This document shows, in pieces, positions 8,689 to 17,911 of a stretch of 43,624 bases of DNA. The notes beneath the pieces were generated by a model. That model ran no database searches. It saw only the letters and a list, made by a program, of their open reading frames with translations, and was not told where the DNA came from. The stretch covers positions 1 through 43,624 of the forward strand of contig CAOKJJ010000018.1 of the NCBI GenBank assembly GCA_948468465.1. The letters run 5' to 3'. The first letter of the stretch is position 1; the number at the start of each line of letters is the position of its first letter. The translations under genes were made by a program, and so were the position numbers. This DNA is from an uncultured Eubacterium sp. Its GTDB lineage: Bacteria; Bacillota_A; Clostridia; Lachnospirales; Lachnospiraceae.

Positions 8689-9996
8689 TTATTTTTGGAT
8701 ATCAGATTCATCAAAGATATCCCCGCATTCCGGGCAGAATTTTGGCGGATGCGCAGGATCCTGCGGTTCCCATCCGCATTTATCACATTTGTAAAGCGGC
8801 GCACCTGCCGGTTTTTTTAACCCGCAGTTCTGGCAGAACTTCCCTTTATTTACCGCACCGCAGGTACAAGTCCATCCGGTGTTGTCTGCCGGTTTTGCTG
8901 ATCCGCATTCCGGGCAAAAATTACCAGCTGCCGTCGCGCCGCAGGTACATTTCCATGTATTTGCCTGTGTCTGCTGCGGCCTGGCCTGCTGGCCCATCGC
9001 AAACAGGTTCTGTGCGTTCATGCCGCCTGCGGCATTCATCGCCATACCCATGCCTACAAATCCGTTCATAGCTCCTGCCGGATTCGCGGCTGCCGCTTTC
9101 ATAGCGTCTGCCTGCGCTCCTGCCAATGCAGCTCCCGCCATATTCGGATTCTGCAGCACAGCCGTACGCTGAAGCTGCTTGATCATCTCCGCGTCTTCCT
9201 CCGGCAGGGTAACAGAGCCAAGCGCTATGCTGACCACCTTTAGCCCCCGCAGCTCGCCCCATTTAGCAGAAAGGGCGGTATTCATCGCCTGTTCCAGTTC
9301 CGCCGTATGCGAAACGATCTGATTCGGCCGCATTTCCAGATCAGAAAGTCTGCCAAACGCAGGCTGCAGGGCGCTGATAAATTCTGTTTTCAGCTGCCTG
9401 TCTAATGCGTCACGGGTATAATCTTCTTCGACATTACCGCAGACATTCGTGTAAAACAGCAAAGGATCCGTAATTTTATACGAATATACACCGGAACAGC
9501 GAATCGACACATCTACATCCAGACCAATTTTAGAGTCCACGACACGGAACGGGATCGGATTTGGCGTACCAAATTTATTGTCTACCAGCTCCTTTGTATT
9601 AAAATAATACACGCGCTGATCCTTGCCGGTATCGCCGCCATAGGTAAACCGTTTGCCGATCGTCTGAAAGGTCTGGATAATGCCTTTTGACAATCCTCCG
9701 GTAAAAATGCTCGGCTCTGTAGACGTATCATACCGAAACTCTCCCGGCTCCGCACATACCTCTACCACTTTTCCCTGTTCTACAATCATCATGCACTGAC
9801 CGTCAGCAACAGCAATCCCGCTTCCATTTGATATCACATTGTCATTCCCTTTTTTATTTGATGAGCGGGAACCTGTACGTTTGCGGCCTTTTGTAACCAT
9901 AACCTCTTTTTCCATCGCGTCACAGTAAAAAAACTCTTTCCACTGATCTGCAAGCGTTCCGCCTGCCGCACCCAATCCTGCTTTTATAAGTCCCAT
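8689..9996 (-). CDS. SPFH/Band 7 domain protein with C-terminal zinc ribbons (YdjI-like)
   Basis: This 435-residue protein starts MGLIKAGLGAAGGTLADQWK, like YdjI-type SPFH (stomatin/prohibitin/flotillin) proteins. The SPFH domain spans about residues 60-270 (KVVEVCAEPGEFRYDTSTEP, VSIALGSVTLPEEDAEMIKQ). An Ala/Gly/Met-rich segment follows, then three short zinc-ribbon units at the C-terminus (CTCG...CPECG, CTCG...CQNCG, CDKCGW...CPECG). These proteins usually oligomerise as scaffolds at the membrane. It is the first gene of the operon with the zinc-ribbon and TPM proteins. GGGAGA precedes the ATG. Confidence 0.9.
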   Translation of the reverse strand: MGLIKAGLGAAGGTLADQWKEFFYCDAMEKEVMVTKGRKRTGSRSSNKKGNDNVISNGSGIAVADGQCMMIVEQGKVVEVCAEPGEFRYDTSTEPSIFTGGLSKGIIQTFQTIGKRFTYGGDTGKDQRVYYFNTKELVDNKFGTPNPIPFRVVDSKIGLDVDVSIRCSGVYSYKITDPLLFYTNVCGNVEEDYTRDALDRQLKTEFISALQPAFGRLSDLEMRPNQIVSHTAELEQAMNTALSAKWGELRGLKVVSIALGSVTLPEEDAEMIKQLQRTAVLQNPNMAGAALAGAQADAMKAAAANPAGAMNGFVGMGMAMNAAGGMNAQNLFAMGQQARPQQTQANTWKCTCGATAAGNFCPECGSAKPADNTGWTCTCGAVNKGKFCQNCGLKKPAGAPLYKCDKCGWEPQDPAHPPKFCPECGDIFDESDIQK

Positions 9997-10182
9997 TTTA
10001 TAATCTCCCTTCTATTATTATGTCCTGTTTCTGCTGTTCCCCAAACACGACCAGCAAATGTCCGACCAGAATATCATAAGCCGCATTGCTTATTACAGTA
10101 TATCACATTCTCCCAAATAAATGGAATATCATGTCACAAAATGACTAAAAACCGCATCCAACCGACTGTAATGCCGCAGCTG

Positions 10183-11451
10183 CTAAAAAGACACACGCAA
10201 AATGAACCTGCCTTCATGAACGGAAAACGTGTAAATGCCGTCATACTTCTCTACAATCGCACAAATGCTGCGTACCCCGATTCCATGCCCTGGGTTGTCC
10301 GTAATCGGAATCCCGTCTTCAAATACAATATCATCCCCACAGGAATTCACACACTGCAGAAATAATCTGCCCTTCTTTTCATAAGCAGAAACTTCTATGG
10401 ACGCAGACCGTCCCTGATCTTTTAGCCCCTGACAGGCATGCAGTGCATTTTCCAGCACATTGGACAGCAAAATGCACAGGTCGCTTTCCAATACGTGGAT
10501 ATCCTGAGAAATCTCTGCCCGTATCTGAACAGAAATATCATATTTTTTAAGCCGTCCGGCAAAAGAAGAAAAAATCAGGTTCGCTGCTTCATTTTCACAA
10601 AAAAGAGTTATGGGGTATACTTCCATTTTGGAACAGATTTCACGGATAAGGCACTGTGCCTGCCCGATCTTTCCATTCTCAAGACATGTCAAAAGATAAT
10701 GCATATGATGACGCATATCGTGACGGTAAATTCTGGTCTGCCGCTGGGATTCCCGTAAAGCTTCCAATTCACGAACCGCCTGCGCAACCTGCAGATACAG
10801 GCTTTCCTGAACCTGCTCTAATCTGCTGCGTATCCTCCCCTCCTCAGAAAAACGGATGACAAAAAACAAATAGGACACGCTGCATACAAAAGGCATAAAC
10901 TCCACAGCAACTAATTCACCTTTCCAAAACATGTTTGTATAAATGCGGGTCAAATAAGCGAATCCATAATATACTGCCGGTATCACGCCAAACCGACACT
11001 GCAAAGAAACCGCACACCGTGAAACAGAACGTATGGCTGGCGCAGCAAACCGTATTAAAACAAATAACAGCGGCAATGTCACAGCCAGTTCGGACACATC
11101 CTGCATCATAGAACCGCCGGAAAACACGGCCACAGCCAAAAGCGCCAGCCAGCGGCGAAGCTGGCAGCAAAGATACGCTGTTAAAACGGAAATGACCGGC
11201 CAGAGGCATCTTTTATTCAGAACGCATAGCAGCACTGCCAGCGGAACATGCGTAAGCAAGGGATAAATCCGTTCTACAAGCTCCGTATCAATAAAAAAAT
11301 AAACCGCTCCCTGGAAAATTAAAATCATTGCCATGCCGCCCAGCAGAGCCAGCCGCTTTTGCCAAGTCCAAAAAATATCACAAAATACCGCCGATAAAAT
11401 CATTCCAAAAATACCGACAGAAATAAGGCTGAGAATATGTATGCTATTCAT
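10183..11451 (-). CDS. Sensor histidine kinase, GHKL family (AgrC/quorum-sensing type)
   Basis: This 422-residue kinase has about six membrane helices in residues 5-200, a coiled-coil linker (about 203-240), the phosphoacceptor His at about 244 in YRHDMRHHMHYLL, an N-box (ILLSNVLENALHAC, about 327-340) and a G-box (GHGIGVRSICAIVEKYDG) of the GHKL ATPase type. This is the architecture of AgrC-like sensors that pair with LytTR regulators. It overlaps the stop of the upstream regulator gene by 4 bp, so the two are translationally coupled. No AgrB/AgrD-type peptide genes were found in the window, so the signal is unknown. Confidence 0.9.
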   Translation of the reverse strand: MNSIHILSLISVGIFGMILSAVFCDIFWTWQKRLALLGGMAMILIFQGAVYFFIDTELVERIYPLLTHVPLAVLLCVLNKRCLWPVISVLTAYLCCQLRRWLALLAVAVFSGGSMMQDVSELAVTLPLLFVLIRFAAPAIRSVSRCAVSLQCRFGVIPAVYYGFAYLTRIYTNMFWKGELVAVEFMPFVCSVSYLFFVIRFSEEGRIRSRLEQVQESLYLQVAQAVRELEALRESQRQTRIYRHDMRHHMHYLLTCLENGKIGQAQCLIREICSKMEVYPITLFCENEAANLIFSSFAGRLKKYDISVQIRAEISQDIHVLESDLCILLSNVLENALHACQGLKDQGRSASIEVSAYEKKGRLFLQCVNSCGDDIVFEDGIPITDNPGHGIGVRSICAIVEKYDGIYTFSVHEGRFILRVSF

Positions 11452-12185
11452 GGCAAAAATACCTGCTGCCTCTGAAATGCGTATTCGAGGTACCGGTTTT
11501 TAATCTCGGAGCACTTGCCATGCGGAATCGGAATCTTCACCAGACTGTCCATGGTAATCGCCTTGTATGAAATATTCAGAATATATTCCATATTAATTAC
11601 AAAAGAACGATGCACACGCAGAAAATTCTCATGTGCGGCAAGCTTTCCGCACAGTTCATCCATACTCCCGACACTTTCTAAAACGGTTCCATGTTCCATA
11701 TGAAATAATAATGTTCGTCCGATGACTTCACAGTATTCCAGCTTACCCAGATCAATTCTTGTGATGCCGCTTTTGCACCGCATAATCAGGCTTGTTTCCC
11801 TTGCCTTTTCACATTCAGAAATAACAGAATCCATCAATTGAAAAAGCCTTTCTTCCGCCACAGGTTTGATCTGATAATAATAGGCCCCGACCGTATAAGA
11901 TTCTACCGCATATTCGGACGAGGACGTTAAAAAGATAATTTTTACAGTGCTGTCATACCTGCGGATCTGCTTTGCCACACTGATTCCATCTTCACCAGGC
12001 ATAATGATATCTAACAGCAAAATATCAAAATGTGTTCCCTTTTCAATCACTGTAAGCAGTTCAAACGGGCTGTAAAAATCATGGCATGCCAGCTTTCGGT
12101 TACACACGATACTATATTTCTCAAGCAGCTGATTGATTTCATTTAAAACCGTTTTGTCGTCATCACAGAATGCTATTTTAATCAT
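11448..12185 (-). CDS. LytTR-family response regulator
   Basis: This 245-residue regulator has an N-terminal receiver domain (acidic D8-D10 in AFCDDD, phosphoacceptor D59 in LLLDIIMPGEDG, T87, K107 in QIKPV) and a C-terminal LytTR DNA-binding domain (about 137-235; LGKLEYCEVIGRTLLFHMEH, ENFLRVHRSFVINMEYI). It is the first gene of the pair with the GHKL kinase. A TTG-started extension of 11 codons exists, but AGAGGAGG at 12197-12204 lies inside that extension and 11 nt before the ATG at 12185, which also begins the usual MIKIAFCDDD sequence. Target genes are not evident. Confidence 0.92.
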   Translation of the reverse strand: MIKIAFCDDDKTVLNEINQLLEKYSIVCNRKLACHDFYSPFELLTVIEKGTHFDILLLDIIMPGEDGISVAKQIRRYDSTVKIIFLTSSSEYAVESYTVGAYYYQIKPVAEERLFQLMDSVISECEKARETSLIMRCKSGITRIDLGKLEYCEVIGRTLLFHMEHGTVLESVGSMDELCGKLAAHENFLRVHRSFVINMEYILNISYKAITMDSLVKIPIPHGKCSEIKNRYLEYAFQRQQVFLP

Positions 12186-12227
12186 GGTGTGCTGTTCCTC
12201 CTCTGCGTAGTTCTTCAAACATGCTCT

Positions 12228-12260
12228 AAAAAACCCGCCAGAACCTTTCGTCCTGGCAGG
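12228..12260 (-). terminator. Rho-independent terminator between the AlbA-like pseudogene and the two-component operon
   Basis: Read on the minus strand, CCTGCCAG (12253-12260) pairs with CTGGCGGG (about 12234-12241) around a short loop and is followed by six T (12228-12233). It ends transcription from the upstream defence-like genes before the response regulator. The rest of 12261-12523 holds nothing recognisable. Confidence 0.85.
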
Positions 12261-12523
12261 TACAACTTGTTCGCCATATGTTTTCTCTTATTATTATCTT
12301 CCTATATGTACTTTACCGCATCCGAAACTCTAATAAAAATATCCCCACAAGTATAGCATTCTCATAAAACAAATGCAAGTTTTGTCATGAACCGACCAGG
12401 AAATGTCATGAATCTACAAATGCCTTTTCATACCATAAAGCTGCCTGAGCATTTGTCCTTTTTTCTTAGAGCCTCTTCTTTCAATGATCCCTTTTTCTTT
12501 CAGCCAATAAATTCATTTTATCT

Positions 12524-13844
12524 TTACTTTTTTACCCATTTTCCCATTTTACGCCCACCAACACGTTCAATAATATTTCTTCCCACCATTTCTTTCATAA
12601 TCCGTTTCACTGTTCTTTCTGAGCATTCCAGTTTTACGGCAATCTGAGCTTGTGTCACTTTGGGATTTTCTTTTATTACTGATAATATGTTTTCTTCTAA
12701 AGTGCCATTTAAAGTGTCATTTAGTCCATTTTTCACTTTAGACTGCTCTAAAGGCGTAAATTTCACCATAATATCTTCTAAATGCAATGTATACTCAGGA
12801 ATCGGTACACCATAACTTTTACATTCCTCACATATTTTCTCTATCCCACGCCCCCATGTTTCAACATAGCCTGCACGAAAAAATCCATTTGCTATATTCG
12901 GATTATAAGGTACTGAACGATGGCGTTTCATTAACGTTTCTATCGTCCAGCCAACTGGGAAAACACAGTCATTACTAATATATACTGCATCCTCATGAAT
13001 CCTGATCTGTATTGGTATCAATGCAGCATAATTGGAATGGATAATAGCATTATATACAGCCTCCCTGACAGCCGCCTTTGGAAGCGGGTATGTTTCTATT
13101 CTTGTGACATTATCGTAAGAAATAATTGCTTTCATGTATTTGAGATAAATCAGCTCAATCACACGGTCTGCCTGCATAAACAAAGAACCATGAATCTCAT
13201 CCTGATAGTGCAAGTCAGCTCCTTCTCCAAAATAGCCAATTTTAATATAAGCACCTGTTACCCATTTTTCTGGATTCCGGTGAAATAATAAAATCGCTGC
13301 TCTTTTCAACTTACCGTTTTCAATCAAGCCAAGGCTATCAAGAAGCTGTCCATTATCCATATTCAGGTCTTCTTCTATCATTCTTCCGCTTCGCAGAGCC
13401 TCATTTCGAAAAATGTCAAAACTCTCTTTATCCAAATCATCAACTGACACGCCATCTACCGGAACCGCATCCCATTTGTATCCAGTTTTAGACGATAGAA
13501 ACTCCGTCAATGCTGCACCTCGGAGAAGTTGCTTTGTGCTGCCGCTTCGGTAATGGTATTCTCCTTTAAAATTCACGGGATAACTGCTGGGATTAACACA
13601 TATTTCAATGTAATCTTTTTGATCTTGTGTCAACAGATTTACATCTACAATTATTCCAAGGATATCTCTGACTTTATTTGGAATATCTTAACAGCTTTTT
13701 ACTGCTCTCAATCCCAATAATCGTACCATTATCATCTGCTCCAATGTATATTCTGCCGCCTTGTGCATTAGCAAAACCACAAATCCATTTTAAATATTCA
13801 TCATGCCAAGATTCTTTCCATTCTATGTTCTGACTTTCTGCCAT
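12524..13844 (-). pseudogene. Schlafen/AlbA_2-type ATP-binding transcriptional regulator, frameshifted
   Basis: An ATG at 13844 with a good site (AGGAGAAG) opens a frame reading MAESQNIEWKESWHDEYLKW...GGRIYIGADDNGTIIGIE, the start of an AlbA_2 (Schlafen-like) domain. It stops at 13674-13676. The natural continuation (DIPNKVRDILGIIVDVN...) follows in another frame from about 13690 and runs open to 12524, with the HATPase_c_4-like region (AVREAVYNAIIHSNYA, GFFRAGYVETWGRGIEKI) and a C-terminal winged helix (VTQAQIAVKLECSERTVKRI). The two frames are offset by one base, consistent with loss of two bases or gain of one near 13688-13692. The intact product would have about 440 residues. It lies 85 nt after the restriction-modification gene in the same direction. 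A sequencing error cannot be excluded. Confidence 0.82.
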
Positions 13845-13929
13845 ACCAGACTTCTCCTGTATCTTAATTCCTATTTTCCAGCTAAAACTATAACCATATA
13901 CAATTTCTTGCGTATTCTACTTCAAGACA

Positions 13930-16900
13930 CTATTTATATCTTTTTGTGATGATAAGATATAAATCATTCAATTCTTCCATAATATTTTGAATCTTTTGTT
14001 CATTGTCAAAACTTATATGCGCTTCTTTTGAAAGATTAGAAATTTTCTTATGTATCCTATCTTTTTTATCGTACTTGGGAATATAAATGCGGGGCCTGAC
14101 TGGATATGAACGAGAATCTGACGACTTTTGAACATATTCAAATGCAACAGGAGTATTCATTATTCCACAAATGAAATGTGCCTCATCTAAACTAATATAA
14201 TTCCCTTCACTATCCTCACAAATTGATACAGCATGATTTTGAAATTGTGGACGCTTCAAGCCACCCCAATTAGTGTTGATATTCTCTACTACTGCCGCAC
14301 CCCATTTGGTATTATCCCTAAAAACAACATAACAGTCCGCAAAACTATATGCACCTACTCTTGCCAGAGCATAAAATTCACCTTTTTTTCCGATAATCCG
14401 CTCATTGTATTGAGTCTGTGCAAGAATCAGTTCTTTATACTTCTGATAAAAAGCCGCCAAATTGGGAGCACGCCTGGTTAACTCCACAAAATTAATTGGC
14501 AAACGCACATCCCTCTCATCATAAGGAAACGGAACAATATACCCCGATATGTTGACATGAAACGGAGTAATATCCACACCTTTAATTAGAGGATGTAAAA
14601 ATTCAGTTTCCAATAATTCCACCGTCTTTGGTACATGATATTTTGATTTTTTTACTTGTATATTGGTCAAACTTGTACATGTCTGAGTAGATGGAAAACC
14701 TGATTCTTTGAAAATAGTCATTTCCTGAGGGTAAAACTCTATCCCTTCTCGTCCTTTATAAAAGGATTGTCCTGCGATCGACATGAAATCTTTCAGTTGT
14801 TCTCTTGACTCCACATATGAAAACATATTTTTTGTTTCATGGCATGTTGCTGCGATCCTATTTTTAATTGTAAAATGTTCATTCAATATTATTTCTTCAT
14901 ATTCATCTACATTATCCCCCTTGTTCAAAATATATTCATCTACATCTATTCCATCTTTGTAATCGCATTCCTGTTTAGATAAATAATATGTTAAAAATTT
15001 TTGTGTCACAGGTTTGAATGGATGTCCTGCCTTGTTCCAATTTACAAATTTTTGAAAATAAAGTCTAGAGTTATCCGATAAATAAAACCTACGAAATCCT
15101 TCATAAGATGGTTGAAATATAAGCGGTTCCGGCATAAGAAACCCTAAAACACCTTTATCCGCAAGCCAATTTTCTGCCGCGACATTTGAAATCAATGCAC
15201 AAATATTAAGATTTATCCCTCCTGTCACTCTATCACCTGAAAATAACTTTCTTGAAATGCATAATGATTTTATTCTATCTCTATACCCGGACGGTAAATT
15301 CTTCCAATCAACCCAGGGCGGATTTCCTACTATAATGTCAAACTTTCCTAAATTTGCTGTTGCCAAATAATTAGTAACAATACGCGCCCATATTCCATTC
15401 CAATGATTTCTTTCAAGTTCTACTAACTCAATCGAAAGTTCTTTCAGTTTTTTTATAATCCTCTCACTCAAATCTGTCGGATTAGCAAGTTCACTTAAGC
15501 GTTTATAAATACTATCTACATCTAAAGACTTTATAAATAGCTCAATTTCTGTCATTGCTTTTGAAAATTCAAACAAATTTTGAATCATGCTAGCAGGCAC
15601 TAGAATTTCTATTGGATTCAATAATGTATTAATTGTATATTCCAAGCAATCAATACCATCGTACTTACATCTTTGAGGCACATATGAGGAATCACCCAAA
15701 TAAATTGGTATCTCAATTTGTTCTTCATCATCTAATAAATGTGCAATATTAATAAAATAATTTACACGTGCCGTTAGTGCTGCCACAGGATTTAAATCAA
15801 TCCCCTTAACGCGAGATAACACTTCATGCAATTGTTCATTTGCACTTTTTTCTTTTGTTTCTTCCAAAACTTTATCAATCATAACAGTGATAAAAGTTCC
15901 CGAACCACAACATGGATCCAACCCTCTCCAATTACGAACACCTACTTGTTCTAATGCTTCCTCAATAACCTGTCGCGCCAACCATCTTTTGGTATAATAT
16001 TCACCTAACGAATGCCGTACTGACGCTGGAATCATTCCCTGATATAATTCTTTAAAAAAATCTGATGATTCAGAGCTTACATTCAAAACTGCTTTATTAG
16101 AATACAAATTCAATATTCCAAAAACATCTGAAAGTTTTTCTGCAATCTCATCCGTCCATTGCTCTTTCGATGTATACCAAGAGAAAAAGTCGCCCTCCAA
16201 CAAATTAGTTATCCCATAACTACGGAATACGGCTCCTTCTTCAAGAGACACCAAATGCTGCCGCATTGCCTCCGATTTAATTCCCACTAGACTTTCAAAA
16301 TCAACAAAAGAAGATTTGTAACGTGCTATACTCACAATCCTATATGCAACTATTTTAACAATAATTGCATATGCTGTTTGCAACGCAAATAAAGCAGAAT
16401 ATTCTTCATCATTTCCATTCAATGTTACCCCCAATAACATCTCTAATGACTGTTTTCTATCTATAATAGCCTGTTGCTTTGACGAATCATCTTGTGAATC
16501 ATGTGCAAGCCGAAAAAGTTCCTTCCATTCATTAAATAACATTTTTGTCTTTGGTATCATAGCTCCAGACAAATTCTGATATAATGCCTTTACTAATTGA
16601 AATGCGATACCATTATTTTCAGATGGGTTGCAAAAGCTATCCACTAAATTCTTTGAATTCAATGCTTTTAAATTCAAACGTATTGCATATTGTATAAACC
16701 TATCTAATTGCGAGGAAGAGAGCTTATCAAAATGTTCAGAATATATTTTTTCACCTTTCCGCATCACAAAACAACCTTTTGTGCCATCCGTGATAAATCC
16801 AACAGATCCCAAATCAGGTGGTAACCCAAGCAAGTAGTCAGAAATTTGATTACGTGCTTCATTTTGCATACTAATATTCTTTAAAGTTGATGGCTGCTTA

Positions 16901-17205
16901 AACTCAACTACAAGCGCTCCGATTGCCGAATCTGCCCGACCCTTTGTAATATGACGCTTTGTCGCTATGGAAACTTCTTTCACAGGATTATATTCAAATC
17001 CAAGAGGTTCAAATATTTGTCTGTAAAAAGCAAATAACTCACTATCAAAATACCCTTCAATAGTAGCCTCATTAGGGGCATTTTTTGATTTGTTCACAAT
17101 ACGCTTGCTCATCTCTGCCAAAAGCTGATGATATTCTTTCGAATGAATTATCATTGTATATTGCTTATTTTTTATCGTTTTAATCTTTTTTAATGTACTC
17201 AACAT
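13930..17205 (-). CDS. Single-chain restriction-modification protein (type IIG-like N6-adenine methyltransferase with nuclease domain)
   Basis: This 1091-residue protein combines both activities. The N-terminal domain has a PD-(D/E)XK-like signature (D92 in GRADSA, then E101 and K103 in VVEFKQP). The gamma-class amino-methyltransferase domain shows LGEYYTKRWLA (400-410), motif I DPCCGSGTF (430-438) and the catalytic motif IV NPPW (628-631). The C-terminal 350 residues probably recognise the DNA target. This order matches type IIG (Eco57I-like) enzymes, which methylate and cut with one polypeptide, so no separate specificity subunit is expected. The gene is clearly more AT-rich than its neighbours, suggesting transfer. 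The start at 17205 has only a weak, close GGAAGAG; an ATG at 17154 has no better site. Confidence 0.88.
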   Translation of the reverse strand: MLSTLKKIKTIKNKQYTMIIHSKEYHQLLAEMSKRIVNKSKNAPNEATIEGYFDSELFAFYRQIFEPLGFEYNPVKEVSIATKRHITKGRADSAIGALVVEFKQPSTLKNISMQNEARNQISDYLLGLPPDLGSVGFITDGTKGCFVMRKGEKIYSEHFDKLSSSQLDRFIQYAIRLNLKALNSKNLVDSFCNPSENNGIAFQLVKALYQNLSGAMIPKTKMLFNEWKELFRLAHDSQDDSSKQQAIIDRKQSLEMLLGVTLNGNDEEYSALFALQTAYAIIVKIVAYRIVSIARYKSSFVDFESLVGIKSEAMRQHLVSLEEGAVFRSYGITNLLEGDFFSWYTSKEQWTDEIAEKLSDVFGILNLYSNKAVLNVSSESSDFFKELYQGMIPASVRHSLGEYYTKRWLARQVIEEALEQVGVRNWRGLDPCCGSGTFITVMIDKVLEETKEKSANEQLHEVLSRVKGIDLNPVAALTARVNYFINIAHLLDDEEQIEIPIYLGDSSYVPQRCKYDGIDCLEYTINTLLNPIEILVPASMIQNLFEFSKAMTEIELFIKSLDVDSIYKRLSELANPTDLSERIIKKLKELSIELVELERNHWNGIWARIVTNYLATANLGKFDIIVGNPPWVDWKNLPSGYRDRIKSLCISRKLFSGDRVTGGINLNICALISNVAAENWLADKGVLGFLMPEPLIFQPSYEGFRRFYLSDNSRLYFQKFVNWNKAGHPFKPVTQKFLTYYLSKQECDYKDGIDVDEYILNKGDNVDEYEEIILNEHFTIKNRIAATCHETKNMFSYVESREQLKDFMSIAGQSFYKGREGIEFYPQEMTIFKESGFPSTQTCTSLTNIQVKKSKYHVPKTVELLETEFLHPLIKGVDITPFHVNISGYIVPFPYDERDVRLPINFVELTRRAPNLAAFYQKYKELILAQTQYNERIIGKKGEFYALARVGAYSFADCYVVFRDNTKWGAAVVENINTNWGGLKRPQFQNHAVSICEDSEGNYISLDEAHFICGIMNTPVAFEYVQKSSDSRSYPVRPRIYIPKYDKKDRIHKKISNLSKEAHISFDNEQKIQNIMEELNDLYLIITKRYK

Positions 17206-17332
17206 GCTCTTCCATCCATATCTATCGTTATCTCACGTAATATATTTTGAATTTTACCACATCCAGACAATTTCCTCAATTTAATAATTCAGTTTCCTAA
17301 ATTAAACAAAACTTTTTTCTATATTGATATAC

Positions 17333-17818
17333 ATTCAAATGATACCGAAAAAAGTACGTTCTGTGCCAAACTGCCGATATAAAATACCTGAAATAATATA
17401 ATGACCAAAATCAGAACTAAATGATATTTCGGTCATTTACCATTATGTAATGTAAATGCGGGACAAAAGGATACGCAGGTATCTTCTGACACTACGCAGA
17501 ATGCCAGATCTGCTTCGTCTGGTTCGAGTTTTTTTGTGGTACAGGTTCTGGTTCGAATTCCGATTCGAATTCCGGCTCTAGCTCCGGTTCAGGTACAGGT
17601 TCCGGCTCAAATACAGGCTCCGATACGGAGGATACAAATAAAAGCAATATACCGACACCTTCCATGGAGGATATTCAAAAGGGGATTACCACAAAGAATA
17701 CAACGATCACAATCAGCGACACTGGTGATGACTCGAAAGTATACTGGAAATTATTCTTCCAGCTGAATCCGGATGTAACTTTTTTTGAAGACCAGCCGGA
17801 ACGGGAGCTTCAGTATCA
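17333..17818 (+). pseudogene. Truncated inverted copy of the Ser/Gly-linker secreted protein gene
   Basis: This stretch matches, in opposite orientation, the region upstream of and inside the gene at 26402-28921. 17333 to about 17450 corresponds to that gene's promoter and leader (29050-28933). Then about 1.1 kb (ribosome binding site, signal peptide and first 360 codons) is missing. 17456-17818 matches codons around the NAGQKD...linker...SMEDIQKG...DVTFFEDQPE part. The Ser/Gly linker contains a frameshift (GSSFF then VVQVLV). Homology stops near 17818, just before the AAA-ATPase gene. It makes no functional product, but its promoter and leader are preserved and point at the ATPase gene. Confidence 0.88.
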
Positions 17819-17911
17819 AAAATTTTGCTTGTTAATTTCCAATGGCTCCTTTATAATGGAAATAAATTATCTTTTATTGATCTATCCGTAAATGATCAGA
17901 AAGGCAGATTT

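Noticed and set aside
17536..17600. GGTTCGAATTCC-like sequence resembling a tRNA T-loop
   Set aside because: It belongs to the Ser/Gly linker repeats of the pseudogene; no acceptor stem or anticodon arm can be built around it.
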